This document shows positions 37,301 to 50,701 of a DNA stretch of 64,000 nucleotides, piece by piece. The translations under genes and the position numbers were made by a program. Position 1 is the first letter of the stretch; each line of letters begins with the position of its first letter. Under the pieces are notes generated by a model. The model was given only the letters and a program-made list of their open reading frames with translations. It was not told the DNA's origin and ran no database searches. The DNA is from Blasia pusilla (Eukaryota; Marchantiophyta; Marchantiopsida; Blasiales), in NCBI GenBank assembly GCA_050084515.1, contig CM114272.1, positions 8,122,001 to 8,186,000 of the forward strand, in the 5' to 3' direction.

Positions 37301-39467
37301 GAGCTTCAGTCAAAGTCTGTTTCCAAAAGTGTTTGCAAGATTACCTGCAAGTCAGTGTTCAGTCTGAAAACATTGCGAAGAATACCGACAAGGTTGCGAA
37401 GGATGTATATGTCCAAGGAAATGGCTGCTCTTACACCTGGCCGCTGCACCTTCACAGCCACCGCCTGCCCATTCGCCCGAAGGCGAGCCTGATACACCTG
37501 CTCATTGAACTGCCACATTCAGACTGCTACTGGCTTGTCTAAAAAGCCAGTATGCTCAGGGACACATAATCCAAGTGAAAACGTTTTTCTCAAGAAGTCT
37601 CAAAGAAACACCTACAGAAGTGAAGAAACCACTAACTCAGATTGGTCCTGGTAAGTAGTTTTCGATTCATCATAATCATCTGGTGCTAAGTTCTTAGTTT
37701 ATAAATGTGAATATCTGTACGACACCATATCATTAGTGGCATCGTTGAGTTCACATGCTGGTTACCGTATTTGAGGAATACCTCATGCAACTCCGGCAGA
37801 GCAATCCAAGACTAGTGAAAGCAATTAATCAGTAACACACCTGACCAAGAGAAGCCGCTGCTACAGGCTGAGGAGAAATTTCCGAAAACAAGAGCTCAAC
37901 AGGTACTCCAAGCTCCTCTTCGATGATATTGAGGGCATACTGAGTGGAAAATGGTGCAATACGATCTTGCAACAGTGCCAGCTCGTCGAGATATTCCGGT
38001 GATATCACATCCTGCCAACCTCCTCATTATGAATAATGTGGAAGAGCATCAGAACTTCCTAAATTCCCGTACCTTCATTTGTTGACATAGGCTTAATTAA
38101 TGATGACTTTCTTGACCTTCGAATCTACCGGCAATCACTAATCCCAAATGCTGTCACAAAAGCCGGTAGTTTTTATTTAATTCATAATATGTCATATTAC
38201 TGATGTATGACCTATGACACCAGTCTGCATTTACGGAATGACAACATCTTCATAATGATCATCTTACGTATGTATGACGAGAAAGTTACAGTTAGATTCC
38301 TTACTGGTCTTGACGAAACAGCTTGAGCAATTTTCACGTACGCCTGCAATGGACCAACAATATTCAAGGCAGGAACAATTATGATCAATTCGAACAACAC
38401 TGCTTGACGATCGTAGTCAAAGCTGACCATAGAACAGCAGAAAACGTTTCAATGAGCTGCAGATTGATGAAGGACACGGCTATCTTCCATCTCATGCATT
38501 TTTAATGCAATTACAAGAGCTAAGGAATAAGTGAGAATTAGATCCATTCTAGCGTCGATGGAGTGAAAAAAAATTGAGTCACATACCGGACCAAGCTGCA
38601 CAAGGGCTTGGCGGAGTTGCGCCGCTCGTTTCTGCAGTCATATCCAAAACACACATCAAATTTGGAAGGTGTCCGAGGATATACAAAAGAAATTATCTTT
38701 GAATTGAATACTGAAGCAACAAAAGCGCTTTGATTCTACTGGATGAGACAGATTTCTGCATGGTTCATGAAGAGTCTGAAAAGTTGGAACTTAAACTCCA
38801 TCCGCATCTGATAGGAGCGGATTATCTCAAGGAAGACGTTCGACGATATAGAATTGCGTTTCCCATTCTGGCCTCCTTTTCCTTGTCAACTCTTTGCACA
38901 GCAACTAGCACGATAGGCTTCAATTGCATAATTGATTGGCCAACTACAGCTCAAATTTCTTCAACACTCTTGAATTCAAAGTCCAAATAGATCGACGGAC
39001 AAGGCTGAGATCAACGTGCGCCGTACCTTGAACATGAATTCTGAACGACCGATTTGTATATCTACATATCGAGCCGCGGCCCAGCGACCGAGGGTGGAAG
39101 CCACCTGCACCATACGACGAAGCGATAGAAATGGACGTTTCCTAAATACAGCAGCGATTTTTTCCACGTCATACTCATCGAACTGCTCCGCCTCTAACGT
39201 CGCAGCGGCTGCAATGTATCCCGAATACTTCGAAAATGTATCCTTCTCCGCCTCATCAGACCAAACCGAAGAAACATCAGTCGCATTCGTCGTCATCCTC
39301 GCACTAGCGGCTGCGACAGGTCGCCTCAAATTCTCATTTCTGAGATTTCCACGAAACACAACGTTTCCAGCCCGCAATTTCCCACAGCCTCCGTCCCAAA
39401 ATTGCGCGCATTTTCCGCCGCCATGAAGCGCAGCTGAGGCCCACGCTGTCCCTCCCATGGTCGCCAT
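31313..39467 (-). CDS. ABC1K: Plastid ABC1K (aarF/ADCK-type) atypical kinase (21 exons)
   Basis: Exons on the minus strand are 39467-39027, 38631-38587, 38343-38305, 38011-37841, 37497-37345, 37156-37121, 36952-36909, 36788-36698, 36591-36550, 36286-36178, 35698-35584, 34505-34456, 34281-34203, 34077-34027, 33895-33754, 33533-33489, 33060-32956, 32770-32729, 32381-32196, 31884-31771 and 31564-31313. They join in phase to give 783 aa. An Ala/Arg-rich ~60-aa leader suggests plastid import. ABC1 hallmarks follow: the motif [15 protein letters not shown], the Ala-rich loop [26 protein letters not shown] (ATP Lys), [20 protein letters not shown] (catalytic loop) and [10 protein letters not shown] (metal-binding DFG). 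The C-terminal part contains [22 protein letters not shown] and [19 protein letters not shown], typical of the large plastid subfamily. ABC1K proteins are linked to prenyl-lipid (quinone, tocopherol) metabolism at plastoglobules or membranes. The substrate here is not predictable. Exons 12 and 13 are short and rest on homology plus phase. An in-frame second ATG lies three codons downstream. Confidence 0.93.
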
Positions 39468-39866
39468 AGCTTCACGGCATTCGACGCTGTTCCGCGCCCC
39501 GTATTTTCTCCTCTCCTCTCCTCCCCTCTCGCACCCTCTTCCTATGGTCGGGAAGAAGAGGAACGAATGAAGGCTTATTGTCCGTCCTCAGTCACTCAAT
39601 TGATTCCACGGAGCGCGGATCGCCTTCGGACGGAGACGGAGAGCTACACGCGCGGATTCATCCAATCTAATCTTGCCAGCGACGGCGAGTCGACTGTGGG
39701 GAGCCTAGCTCGCGGACGGAGATCTGCCAGGTAGCTTCGTGGCAGATCTTGTGCTTCTCAGGCTTCCGGGAAAGGGAACGTTGACGGAAAAGTGCACGTG
39801 TTAAGTCGTCCTCCCATGGTTCGGAACTTCGGGGAGATCCGGGGTTACGAGTATTGCTAGGGAAAT

Positions 39867-39950
39867 CCAGCCGGTTTTCGTTGCCTACGAAAACCGGCTG
39901 GAATTCGAGCAGGTGGATTTTAAACGTATCTCAAAACCGGTTTAAAATCC
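39867..39950. promoter_or_regulatory. Paired hairpins upstream of ABC1K
   Basis: At 39867-39901 the perfect 14-bp arms CCAGCCGGTTTTCG / CGAAAACCGGCTGG enclose TTGCCTA. At 39915-39950 the 11-bp arms GGATTTTAAAC / GTTTAAAATCC enclose a 14-nt loop containing AAAACCG. Both contain the AAACCGG word. They lie 400-480 bp upstream of the ABC1K ATG. A regulatory role is only a possibility; they could equally be remnants of a mobile element. Confidence 0.5.
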
Positions 39951-40049
39951 GGAATTATCGTTTCCGATTGGATATTCCCAACGATGGATCGCGTCCCGCG
40001 AAAAAACTTCCCGAACCCTGGTATACAAGAGTCCGAGGGATGCACGGAT

Positions 40050-40255
40050 TTTAAATTATTTCTCATAATTAATTATAAATATTTTTAAGAATTTTTTTAA
40101 ATATTTATTAATATGACTGATTCATAAGGCCATTTATCAATGGAAAGTGTCAGATTACTTCTCATAATTAATTATAAATATTTTCAAGTATATTTTTAAT
40201 AGATTTATTAATATGATTGATTTATAAGGCCATTTATTGATGGAAAGTGTTGAGA
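40050..40255. repeat. Tandem duplication, about 105 bp, AT-rich
   Basis: Two copies share TTCTCATAATTAATTATAAA, TTATTAATATGA.TGATT.ATAAGGCCATTTAT and GATGGAAAGTGT. They precede a Helitron-like end at 40304. The rest of 39468-41107 has no gene I can see. Confidence 0.75.
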
Positions 40256-40303
40256 AGAGGGAAGTTTGTAAAATGAATGGACACTTTTCAGTAGTAATCA
40301 AAA

Positions 40304-40481
40304 CTAGTGTAACTTTGTGTCGCATCATAGATTCAAATTATTCCTCATAGTTAACTTTTAAATTTTTCAAGTGCCATTTTTTTATTAATTTCGAATGATC
40401 TTATCAGTTTAAAGTGCCAAGTATCAAGAGGAGAGGTGTTAGCAATATGAAGAGGCACTCTCCAATAATAATATAAATTAG
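40304..40481 (-). mobile_element. Short Helitron-like element
   Basis: On the minus strand a 5' end resembling TATATTATTATTGGAGAGTGCC leads to a 3' end ACACTAG followed by T. Both ends match the tandem cluster at 46880-47440. The first bases are degraded. It is AT-rich and non-coding. Confidence 0.4.
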
Positions 40482-41111
40482 AGCGTCTAGGACGGGGACA
40501 TCATGCGGTTTTGTGCAAGATGGAATGTATGCATGGCGCGAGATATCCTATCAGAGGTATGGGCTAAGGATGAGATCATACCATACCCATGTTAGTTGGG
40601 GATGGATATGTTTCTTTTTAGGCATAGCCTCCTTATGACCAAATCTATCGTTGATTTTATTTTGCACCAAATACTTTTGAGCGTAGAAAAATTTTCAATT
40701 TCTTGGCAATAAAAGATAGAAGGACAATGAAAGTATTTATTAGAAAGAAAAAAAATCATCCTTTGGAAACTATCTTTTTTGGTACAACCAACTTTTAGTG
40801 ACTAGGGGGATGTCCTTGGGATCCAACTCTTAAAACTAGGTCCTATGCACCCTAAGTTTCAATAATCAAGTTGGCTCGCGATCGGGGATGGAGTGAGACG
40901 AGCGCTTGCTTGTAACTAGATATTGTTTCAAGAAGTCCATTATGTTTTTTCCTTTCTTCTCCCGGCTTCTCAATCAAGGTTGCACACACACAAATTTTGT
41001 ATCCCCAAACTTATGTCCCTCAAGGTGACGGACTTGTATGTGAGGGAAAATTTTACCGCATCCCTACCTCGAGCTCTAATTCTGCACTAGGGCCCGCACC
41101 CGCTCCCACCC

Positions 41112-41859
<748 letters not shown>

Positions 41860-41987
41860 ACCCACATCCCGCACACCACCAACACATCCCAACGTCCGCT
41901 CTATCCCCCACGACTTGTCCTTGGGACGTAGGGAGCTTGTCCCCTCCCCCTCTTCCACGTGGGTGGTTTTTTTTAACCCATCTCCAC

Positions 41988-42559
41988 TATCATGCACATA
42001 CATATCGCTTGTTACATCCATACCACACAACCATAATGGATAGATCCATACACAAACAAAATATACTCATACATATACATCAAGACCATGCAACAAAATC
42101 CAAATAAAAATGGCTCACATGACTAACTCCACTGTCGAATCTACATCGGCATCTTGAGTCATATAAATCCTCCACTATGGGGGAATTTGAACGCAAGTAC
42201 CCTAATTTCTACCACACTCCAAACAAGATAAGTGCTCCAAAGGTCCAACATGAGAAAGATGGCTTAAGAAAGCCATCTCTCTCCCTCTAGTAGTCTTAGG
42301 AAGAGCCAAAAAGCTCTTCTCCCGAAAATAGTCATCTTCATGGTAACTTGTGTGCACAAGCTACTAGATGACCCTTGATCCGATCATCATGTCATGTGGC
42401 TAAAAAAGAGCAAAAGAGGGAAATCAACACTCCCAACACAACATATATATTCTCAACCTTATCTGACACTTTAGGACAAAGTTACAACCAAATAGCCCAC
42501 TAACCCTCTACGTCGTTGATGTAATAGAACTCTATCTTTTGGCTAACTAAGGCGTGACA
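41988..42559 (-). repeat. Second solo LTR-like sequence
   Basis: On the minus strand it begins TGTCACGCCTTAG and ends with GTGCATGATA. Its U3 start resembles the LTR at 22264, including the segment AGATAGAGTTCTAT. Flanks are CCAC (left) and TCAC (right), a 4-bp duplication with one mismatch. No coding sequence is attached. Confidence 0.45.
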
Positions 42560-45500
42560 TCACACTCCTAGCCCCATCTTTTGGCACCTTGGCCCCGCAC
42601 CCATAATCCACCTTGACACCTATTCTTGCCTTGCCCTTGCGCGGGCGATCCAAGTTCCAAAAAACCCATGCGCGGGGATGAGATGGCATATCCGCGGACT
42701 TATCTGGATAAGGTCTTCCTAGGAATAGATAAGTCTATTTTTGTACTACCAAGTTCTCATTTTTTTTTCAATCAAAAAATGGGGGATAATTAATTGAAAT
42801 TACTGATGAAGGTATCCCAATGACAAGGCCACTTAATTGCATCCTACTTTTATGAGGCGAAAACGTTTAGGAACTTATGGGGATTCATAAGTAGAACTAT
42901 CTTAGACACAATTTGCTCACTTGCCCTTTGCCTTCTTACAGTACTAAGGTTCACCAAGGTCCATTTTGCATGCTTTGTTATGGACCATTATATTCTATCA
43001 TATTGGGATAATCAGAATCCATGAAGTTAAGATGACTTCCGTCCAAATCCATGAGATCATGTTTGTACACAAGAATAAATGCTTAATTCCACTAACTCAA
43101 GTTAGCATAGGGCTAAACTGAGTTAGCTAATCACTCACTCATTGTATTGACTAATCGGGGCGCATGGCATTAAGGTTGTTGTGTTTAGATATTTGGGCTG
43201 AGTTTGATTAGGACTTGGGACTTGGCTCCGGCACGAGACCCCTTTCCACTTACTTACTTAGGCATTACTCAGCCAACCCAAAGCTAATCCCCAATCTCTT
43301 CCACATCCGCAACTAGCAAAAGTGACCTATGGTCCTCTCGCTACTTCCCATTCGCACTCAACGTGCTACCCTATTGACATACCCTAAGGCCCTCAATGTA
43401 TGAACTTTGTGTTTCATAATAGAGGCCACACAAATGGAACATAAATCAATGGAATTATTTTATAAAACTTCATGTGAAAGACATCCTCTTTCCAAGGGAG
43501 TTAGTCTATTGGAGGATACATCCATGCATTGTGGCATGTAGTCCCTAATTGAGACCCTCTTATCTATTGCCCACATGAGAGTAAATGTTAGGATATTTTA
43601 TCCCTAGTAATTCTTCATCCACATAGTATGTTGACATTAACCTCCTTTTTAATGAGGTTGTAATCTTCTCTATCATTTTGGTAGGTGTGTGTTATTGCAA
43701 GACCTCTTGTATCCATCATAGGAGGAGGAGATGTAGGACATCTGCATCGATCTTCCTCGTGTCTCAAAGTCTAGGTGCCCACAATAGTAGAGAATAAGGA
43801 ATACATTTTTCATTTTTCTAGCGCTCTTTTATAAGGAATACATTTTGCAGTTTGTACAAATCACAAGTTTTGCACTAGTTTATGTTGTTGATGAATTTAG
43901 TTTATAAGGGGATTCTTCTTTTTCTTTCAACCTAATCTATAAGGGAATTCACAAGCTCTTTGAGTTTGATCATCAATTTTTATGTTTGATCACAATAAAG
44001 TTAGTTTTTAAGTCCTTCTTTCCATCATGGTAGTTTTTTCTTGGAATTCATTGGCACTTACTTCATTTAGGGACTTCATATTTAGTATATACTCGAGAAC
44101 ATGCCCAAACATACATGATAAAAAAAAGTCCCATAATCTCATATTGGGAAATTGCTAGACTTTTTTTCTATTTCCCTTCCTTAAACCGTTTCGTTATTTT
44201 CAAACCCTAAAAATTAATTCCCTCCTAGTAATTTACAAAAAAATCATCTCCAATTTCTAATGTTCATTTTGAAAAAAAAATCCTTTTTTCCCCTCATAAC
44301 CTAAACCCGCTCCTTATTTTAAAACCCTAACTCATTTTGAAAACCTTCCTTACCGTCTCTTCATCTTGGGGGGACCTTTCCTCTGTTTAGGTAAAATTTA
44401 TCATTGTGTTTTCATTATTCCCCCTTCCTAAACCCACTCCTCAGTTTTAAACTCCACTTCACACTCCCCTCATTCGGTTGGAAGATTTTTCATTTATATT
44501 TTCATTTTGAAAGAAAGAAAGAAAAAGAATCATTTCCTTATATTTCCCTGCCAACTTAAATCTACTCTTTATTTTGAAACCCAACCTCACACTTCTCTCC
44601 TTTCATTTTGAAACCCTCCACCCCATCTCTTCTTGTTGGGGGGGCGGAGGCGTGGATCCTTCCCCTGTATTTGAAATATATATCATTGTGCTTTCCTTAT
44701 TCCTCTTTACAAAACTCACTCCTCATTTTTAAACTCCACTTCATGGTCCCCTTATTCGATTAGGAGATCTTTCATCCAACCTCCTCTGTATGATAGCTTA
44801 CTCTAAGGGGCACATACTAATGGGGGATGAGGAAGTGAGTCATGATCATAGGTCCAAGGAGGAAAGACCTTAGTGTGATTCACCAAAGTTGCAACCTAGA
44901 CTAGCATGTAGCGAGACTAGGAAGGGTGGTGGAACAAGTCGGAGGGCCAACGTCGGATGAGAGGCGCATGTGTCTGGTAACTAACCTTAGATGAGAAAGG
45001 AGCATAGCTACTCGTCGGGGTAAAGCCAAGACAACCAAGGTTTGAGACCTTGAACCCAAGCGCCGAGTCAAGGGCGAGAAGCAAGAAACATATATGAGTA
45101 GTCAAGATGGGCGAAATGTCATGAGACTAGTTACGAAAGGCAAAGGGCGGCAAGACAACCATGAGATGTTAAACAAAGAGTCAAGACAAGAGCTAGTCAT
45201 GAGACATATGCAACGTAGGTCCAAGATCCGAGATACGTTTGGGAAGCCGAGAGTTGCAAAAGCTGCAAGAAGCCTCCGCCAAGCCATCTTGATGAATAAT
45301 TAGTCGAATGTTGATCCGGGCGTCGCAAACCATATTTGGGTCGAGGGCCAAAATCAAGGGCTTCAGGGGAACAATGGGGAAGGTTGGGTTCCCCCTAAGA
45401 ACCCCAGAAGTATTTTTTGGGGAGGACACTCTGCCTCTCTACCCTCTCAAGCCCTTGAACTAGGAACTAACCGTGATGCGTGTTTGGGCGTGTTTCCAAT

Positions 45501-46879
45501 TTGAGCTAAGGGACGCATCTTGAGGAATTAACCAAAACGCTTTAATTGGAGCAAGAAATTATGGGAGATTGGTCAAGGGTTAGGGAAGAGGCTTTGTAGG
45601 GAGACGCTACACATTGGGGAAGACTCGACCCGATAAGCCCTCGGCGGCTTCTCGGCTACCTACAGAATGCACAACCCGTGGAGTCTTTGGGACTCAATCT
45701 AAGTCTTAAGCTTGCAAAGCTCAATGTTGGGAGTGCTTCGGGATGAAGCTAGGTGAAGTAGAGGACGGACTCTATGACGTCCTCCTGTAGGGAAGAAATA
45801 AAAATTTCCCTCATGCATCCTCATTTAAAAGAAAATATTCAATGGTTTGTCTAAAATTTCTTCTAGGTAATGGGAAATCAAAGACCAATAAGAGGGAATA
45901 AACATTTCAACTTTGAAAAGACTCTTTGAGTTAAATTCCAATTCTCAAAGTTGGACTATTTTGTCTTTAGTAGTGATGAAATATCACTAAAATACTACTA
46001 TCATAATAACAAATTTAAAAACATAAATAAGAATTCAACAGCCTATATATACTATGCAAAGGCCAAAAATTTACATTTCAATCAATTACAAAGATTTTTG
46101 AAAAAAAAATTGTTCACTTAGAGTGAGCAAGGCTATTTTCTCAGTTATTTCTTAAACTCATTTGTTTTCCTTATCATACCTGGAATATTCAAAATGTCTT
46201 GGTGAACTCGTGTTTTCACAATCATGCTATTTATTGCTATAATTAAATGAAATAAGAGGCACAAGAGATATTGAATCTACATTTTGTATTAAGTTTGGAT
46301 GTAGAAGTACACCACTTAGTGGTATCAATTATTTTCATTACACGGGCAGACTTTTGCGACAAAAAATTCCTGCACTCGATCCAACTCCTACACCTGAGGC
46401 CCCAACCTTCCTTCTCCCCATCGTGCATATGTACCCCTCCTATTTTATTTCTATTTTGATGGGTTGAATTTATAAGGGTTCCCTTTTCATTTGCTTGTTA
46501 GTGTGATCTTGATATCTCTTTAAATCCTAGTAGTGCCCATGTGATGTACAGGATTTACATAGGGAAAAGGCAACTTCTAATGGAACATGTGTCAAAGCAA
46601 GGTTCACTCTAAAATACATGTGTCATAAATCAAGGTGTTTACTTTTTGAGAGGCCTACAAGAGTCCAGTTACCATTGATCTACATTATCACTAGAGGATG
46701 GGATTAGAGAAGCCCTCCTCCCAATGGTGACATCTCTCCATTGAGGGCTCTTCTATTATCGACACATGTCAGTTGAAATGAGTGAGAGTTAAGAGGGTAG
46801 TTAAATTAAAAAGACAAAAAACATGGAAGGAGAATTCTCTCACCCTTCATAGCACGAGCAACATACTAATAATGTAATA
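42560..46879. other. AT-rich intergenic stretch without a supported gene
   Basis: Short open frames occur (for example 45094-45303 and 46271-46459) but none shows a family signature. A slightly GC-richer patch at 44900-45780 may be a decayed transposon. T- and C-rich runs around 44150-44740 look like low-complexity drift. Confidence 0.5.
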
Positions 46880-47440
46880 CTAGTATAAGTCCATTTGATT
46901 TATGTATTTAAATGATTTTCCATAATTAATTCTTAAATATTTTTAAAAATCAATTTGGAATGATCCTAGCTAAAGGTGCCAAGAGGAGAGGAGGATGCGA
47001 AACGAAAGGGCACTCTCCTCCAATATAATAATACACTAGTAAGTTGTCCATAAGTTACCCTAAACCCTTTAATGTCGCACCTTCCCACCATCCACTTGGT
47101 ATATACCCTAAACCATACATGATCTCCCTAACATGTGGCATCACCTCAAACCTTCAAAGAGACACTTGTCACCACGAGGATTAGTGGGCAGCCTGTGCCA
47201 TGAACGGGAGTGAAGGGACTAATTATGTTGCATACAATTTTTTTTTCTTGCTGCCCATAGAAGGAGAACCATTTTCTTGTTGTTCAAGAATAGAAAACAT
47301 TTCTTGTTACCCGGTTGCCAATTTTCAAAAGAAGAGGTTTTTGCAAACCAAGAAGACACTCTCCAATAATAACATAGACTAGTAAGGTGTATGTTATTAT
47401 TGGAGAATGCCTTCTCACTAGTCTATGTTATTATTGGAGA
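46880..47440 (-). mobile_element. Tandem Helitron-like termini
   Basis: Minus-strand 3' ends (…TACTAG) at 47379, 47036 and 46880 directly abut 5' ends (TCTATGTTATTATTGGAGAG at 47378; TGTATTATTATATTGG at 47035). This delimits short elements of 343 bp (47036-47378) and 156 bp (46880-47035). At 47418-47422 a plus-strand CTAG|TCTATG join adds an inverted copy. The pattern suggests repeated insertion at the CTAG|T end of earlier copies. Confidence 0.5.
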
Positions 47441-47798
47441 GTGCCTCCTTGGACTCACAAGATAGGTATCAACATTCGAGGAGTTTTCTCTCATCCAATC
47501 TTCTTTTGATTATATAGACCTCTTTTAATTTATAATTGCAGACTGCATCTTGTCACGACTTTTAGGATAGATCGGCAAGATCTAGTAGAGCGCCTTCGGA
47601 GATGCTGGAAAACAACCTCAGGAGGTTAAGGATGACCTGGTGAGGCCACGGATAACGTGAGAGAGTAGGTTTCCCCTTTGTTTCGGCTCATTTGGAGCCA
47701 TATATAGAAATTTACTATTTTGGGTAAGTTTCCATTTGGAGTATAGTTGCCTTTCCAATTTGGGAAGTGGCCCTTGATCCGCTACAACAGGTCAAGAG

Positions 47799-48163
47799 CC
47801 AAGGAGGTGACCTACGAGCATAGGTTACCAAGGAGAGAGTTTGGGAGAGGGAAGGGGGTATACCTCCAAGGGAGAGAGCTTGAGAGCTCATTTTCTCTTT
47901 GTTGAACCTCTTGGGATGAGGCGGCGGAGCTATGATCCTCCTTGCCTTGTGTGTGTAATCCAAGCCTCTCATTACGAGAGTGGGTTTGGTTTGACATGAG
48001 AGACAGTGCACACGATGAAGAGCTTGGTGTGAGATGTTAATATGAGATCTACTTGATTTACAAAGAGAGAATGAGCTCTCAAGCTCTCTCCCTTGGAGGT
48101 ATACCCCCTTCCCTCTCCCAAGCTCTCTCCTTGGTAACCTATGCTCGTAGGTCACCTCCTTGG
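47799..48163. repeat. Long inverted repeat in the host-copy LTR
   Basis: The arms 47799-47901 and 48061-48163 (103 bp each) are nearly perfect reverse complements, separated by about 159 bp. The arms begin CCAAGGAGGTGACCTACGAG. The central segment appears in the reverse orientation in the LTR at 28156-28320. Confidence 0.85.
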
Positions 48164-48557
48164 ATCAGAGTTTATCTTCACGATCAAATTGGGATCAATA
48201 TTTGCAGTTTCTGAGGAGCGACACATACATTTATTCAGGTTACCCATCCGGGTCTTTTGGCTTGTACGTATTAAGGAGTTCCGTGTATTGGGTAGTTATT
48301 TGGGGATTTTGGCTTTCGTGCGGATGCTAAGAGCACCATTGATGTACGGGTTTAGGAGACATAGACATGTGTGGGATGTCCAAAATTGACGGTATGTTCT
48401 GTCGACGAGATGATAGGATAATTTCTGATTTGCCACATCACATCGCTTGTTGCCGCACAACACAAATCTTAATGAGAGAGTGTAGATTGAGTGCCACATG
48501 TCTGATTGTGTGATTGAGTGATTACTCACGAGGTTGAGAGTGATTGTGTGAGAAGGA

Positions 48558-49892
48558 CATGAGGGTCATCACGGCATTCTTTTGGGACTTTGAGAGGCGA
48601 GGTGGTGGACCTGAGAGTAGCTCTAGAGGGTTTACCCAGAGTGGTGCGAGGTTTCGAGGGTCTCCACGTGAGAGACCATCTCGATCTGCTTCTATTTCAT
48701 CTTCACAAGAGGAGGAGAGTGTAGAGGAGTTTGTTGGTGCATCACCGCACACCGTGAGTGGTCCTACCAGTTGGGAGTATGAGATGGACGATCGGGGTAG
48801 AGGACCGCGTAGGTTTTTGGGTGCTATAGGCACTATAGAGCTACACGACTTCATTGCGGAGTTGGTATGACTCAGCACGGGCTAGGAACTCTAGAGAGTT
48901 CAACCTGTTCACAACATGGAACAATATGTTCCATCATTTAGAGGGGGCGTCCATACACGATTATCATGAGTTCTCCCACAGATATGCCCAAGAGATTGAG
49001 GCATGGCGACTCTACTATGATCCACATCATGTGTCATGTATCGAGCTATTTCCCGATGAGGAGGAGGAGGAGGAGGAGGAGTCAGGAGAGGCCTCTTCCT
49101 CTTCCACGAGTGATGTTTTAGGAGGAATAACTCACACTGGAGGAGTTGCACCGTCTAGTCGGGTTGGTCACAGGTTCAATCCCGTGGTTGAGTTTTTTTT
49201 TCTGAGTTGTGGACGAGCTACTAGGGGGTAGGGACGAAGAAGTTGCAGAGCATCCACGACTTCCAACCCTACACCCGCTTGCATCGGTTGGTACTAAGGG
49301 GATGATAGAGGCTCACGCTATTCGGTCATGGTAAGCGATGTTGGACCGAACCCTGCGGACACGGGTGCGGGAGGGGGTGCTTCTTATGAACACCTCCCCT
49401 ATGTTTAGAGATTTTTTTGGACCGCCGAGAATATTGAGCGCAACATGGCAGAGGAGAGCGTAGCCACCATGGGTTCTGGGCGAGATCAACCACGATTGCC
49501 TACACAACCAATGCACCAACGTGGATTCCAAGATAGATCGACTGTGGCACCACGAGCTCAGGGAGAATACTGGGAGGTCGTGGACATGCGCCTTCATATG
49601 CGGCTCAACAGCAGCCACCTACGATTACTTGTTGGGAGGTACGCCCGCCGAGATGTTCCGGTTGGCCGCTATGCTATGTGAGTGTGGAGAGAAATTTCCT
49701 ACATCACGTTTAGATGTGATTGCAAAGGAGGTGATGGACCTGCCCTTGGAGCCTATGCTCGGGCCATCCACGTCAGATTCATGGCAAGTTGTGGATGCTA
49801 GGATGGCGGAGATGCCCGCTAGACCTGCGATAGAGCGTGCCATGGCTTCTCCTGGTATTGTATTACTGGATAACTGGGGAGAGGTCTTCTAG
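48558..49892 (+). pseudogene. gag and linker, host gypsy copy
   Basis: 48558-48870 encodes a low-complexity Ser/Arg/Glu leader and LGAIGTIELHDFIAEL. After a frame shift, 48854-49231 gives TTWNNMFHHLEGASIHDYHEF and an acidic Glu run at about 49060. 49521-49892 is the linker, ending AIERAMASPGIVLLDNW. Several stops and shifts interrupt it. Capsid is the expected role. No clear zinc knuckle is visible in this copy. Confidence 0.7.
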
Positions 49893-50327
49893 TTGGTGAG
49901 TCCAGGAGGTAGATTTTTTAGACCGCAGCGCGTCTTGTTGGATTCAGGAGCGCAACCCTTGATGTTCGGGAAAGCGACATTCAGAGGATTGGGCTTGACG
50001 AGAGCCAATGTGGAGCATTTTCCATTCCGGATTAAAACATCCTTAGGTGGAGCGAGTACCACACAGTATATCACTCGACTAGAGGTCGTGGTGAGGATTC
50101 ACCCGGGACATCCTACAGATGAGTCTGTGGTGCGAGCCAAGGTGATAGTGACCGATGTAGAGTCCTACGACATTTTGGTTGGTGGAGCAGTATTATACTT
50201 GATGGGATTTTCCTTAGATTACTGGGAGGAGTTAGCATCCTACAGACCAGGATGGCAGTCAGGTGATGGGTGCCTTAGCTCATTACCCGTTCGATTCATC
50301 GGTAGAGTGATCGAGCGACGACCATGA
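49893..50327 (+). pseudogene. Aspartic protease, host gypsy copy
   Basis: An intact stretch of 144 residues contains the catalytic RVLLDSGAQPLMFGKA (DSG in place of the DTG of retroviruses) and the second-lobe motif YDILVGGAVLYLMGF, then DYWEELASYRPGWQSGDG. It is fused upstream of DNMT in the same polyprotein, separated by about 100 residues. Confidence 0.75.
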
Positions 50328-50329
50328 GA

Positions 50330-50701
50330 GATGGTAACCTTAGCAACATCTAGCAGCGCCATCACTTGGCCTAGTGATTTGATTTCGGGACATGTCCATG
50401 CAGAGGACAATCTCATTCCTAACATTTTTATGGAGAGGAGTGTCATGGTAACCACATCATTTCGTGGAGGAGAGGTGCCACTTTGGGGCTTGACGGAGGA
50501 GCTTTGACGCTTAGCCACTGAGCATGTGCAGACCGCGTGGAGCGAGACGTTTGCACTAGAGCATGACGGGTCGAAGGAACCCAAGGTAGCTAAGAGTGCT
50601 ACTATGACCCCTTTGGACACCACCCCGATTGTGTGGTGCATCCTAGAGGAGGGTATTCACTTGTTGGATCTCTTTGGAGGGATGAGCACTGGTTTAGCTC
50701 T
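50330..50701 (+). pseudogene. DNMT3-like domain, first part, host copy
   Basis: A spacer with one in-frame stop (WGLTEEL-stop) is followed by TPIVWCILEEGIHLLDLFGGMSTGLALV, the SAM-binding motif I. The frame ends where the nested element inserted. The continuation is at 60502-61517. Confidence 0.75.

Larger units (their letters stand above)
47551..50701 (+). mobile_element. Host DNMT-gypsy copy, 5' portion (interrupted)
   Basis: The LTR starts TGTCACGACTTTTAGG at 47551. Gag begins near 48558, then the gag-protease linker, protease and the start of DNMT follow. The frame is cut at 50701 by the nested element and resumes at 60498-60502 with TTGTCTTTCAGG, restoring the conserved GLALV-F-Q-G-G reading. 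Total length without the nest exceeds 6.6 kb and runs off the window. Confidence 0.85.

Noticed and set aside
38305-38343. ABC1K motif with Ala where many family members have Gly (KIAQ rather than KxGQ)
   Set aside because: As far as I recall the large plastid ABC1K subfamily shares this form, so I do not treat it as a defect.
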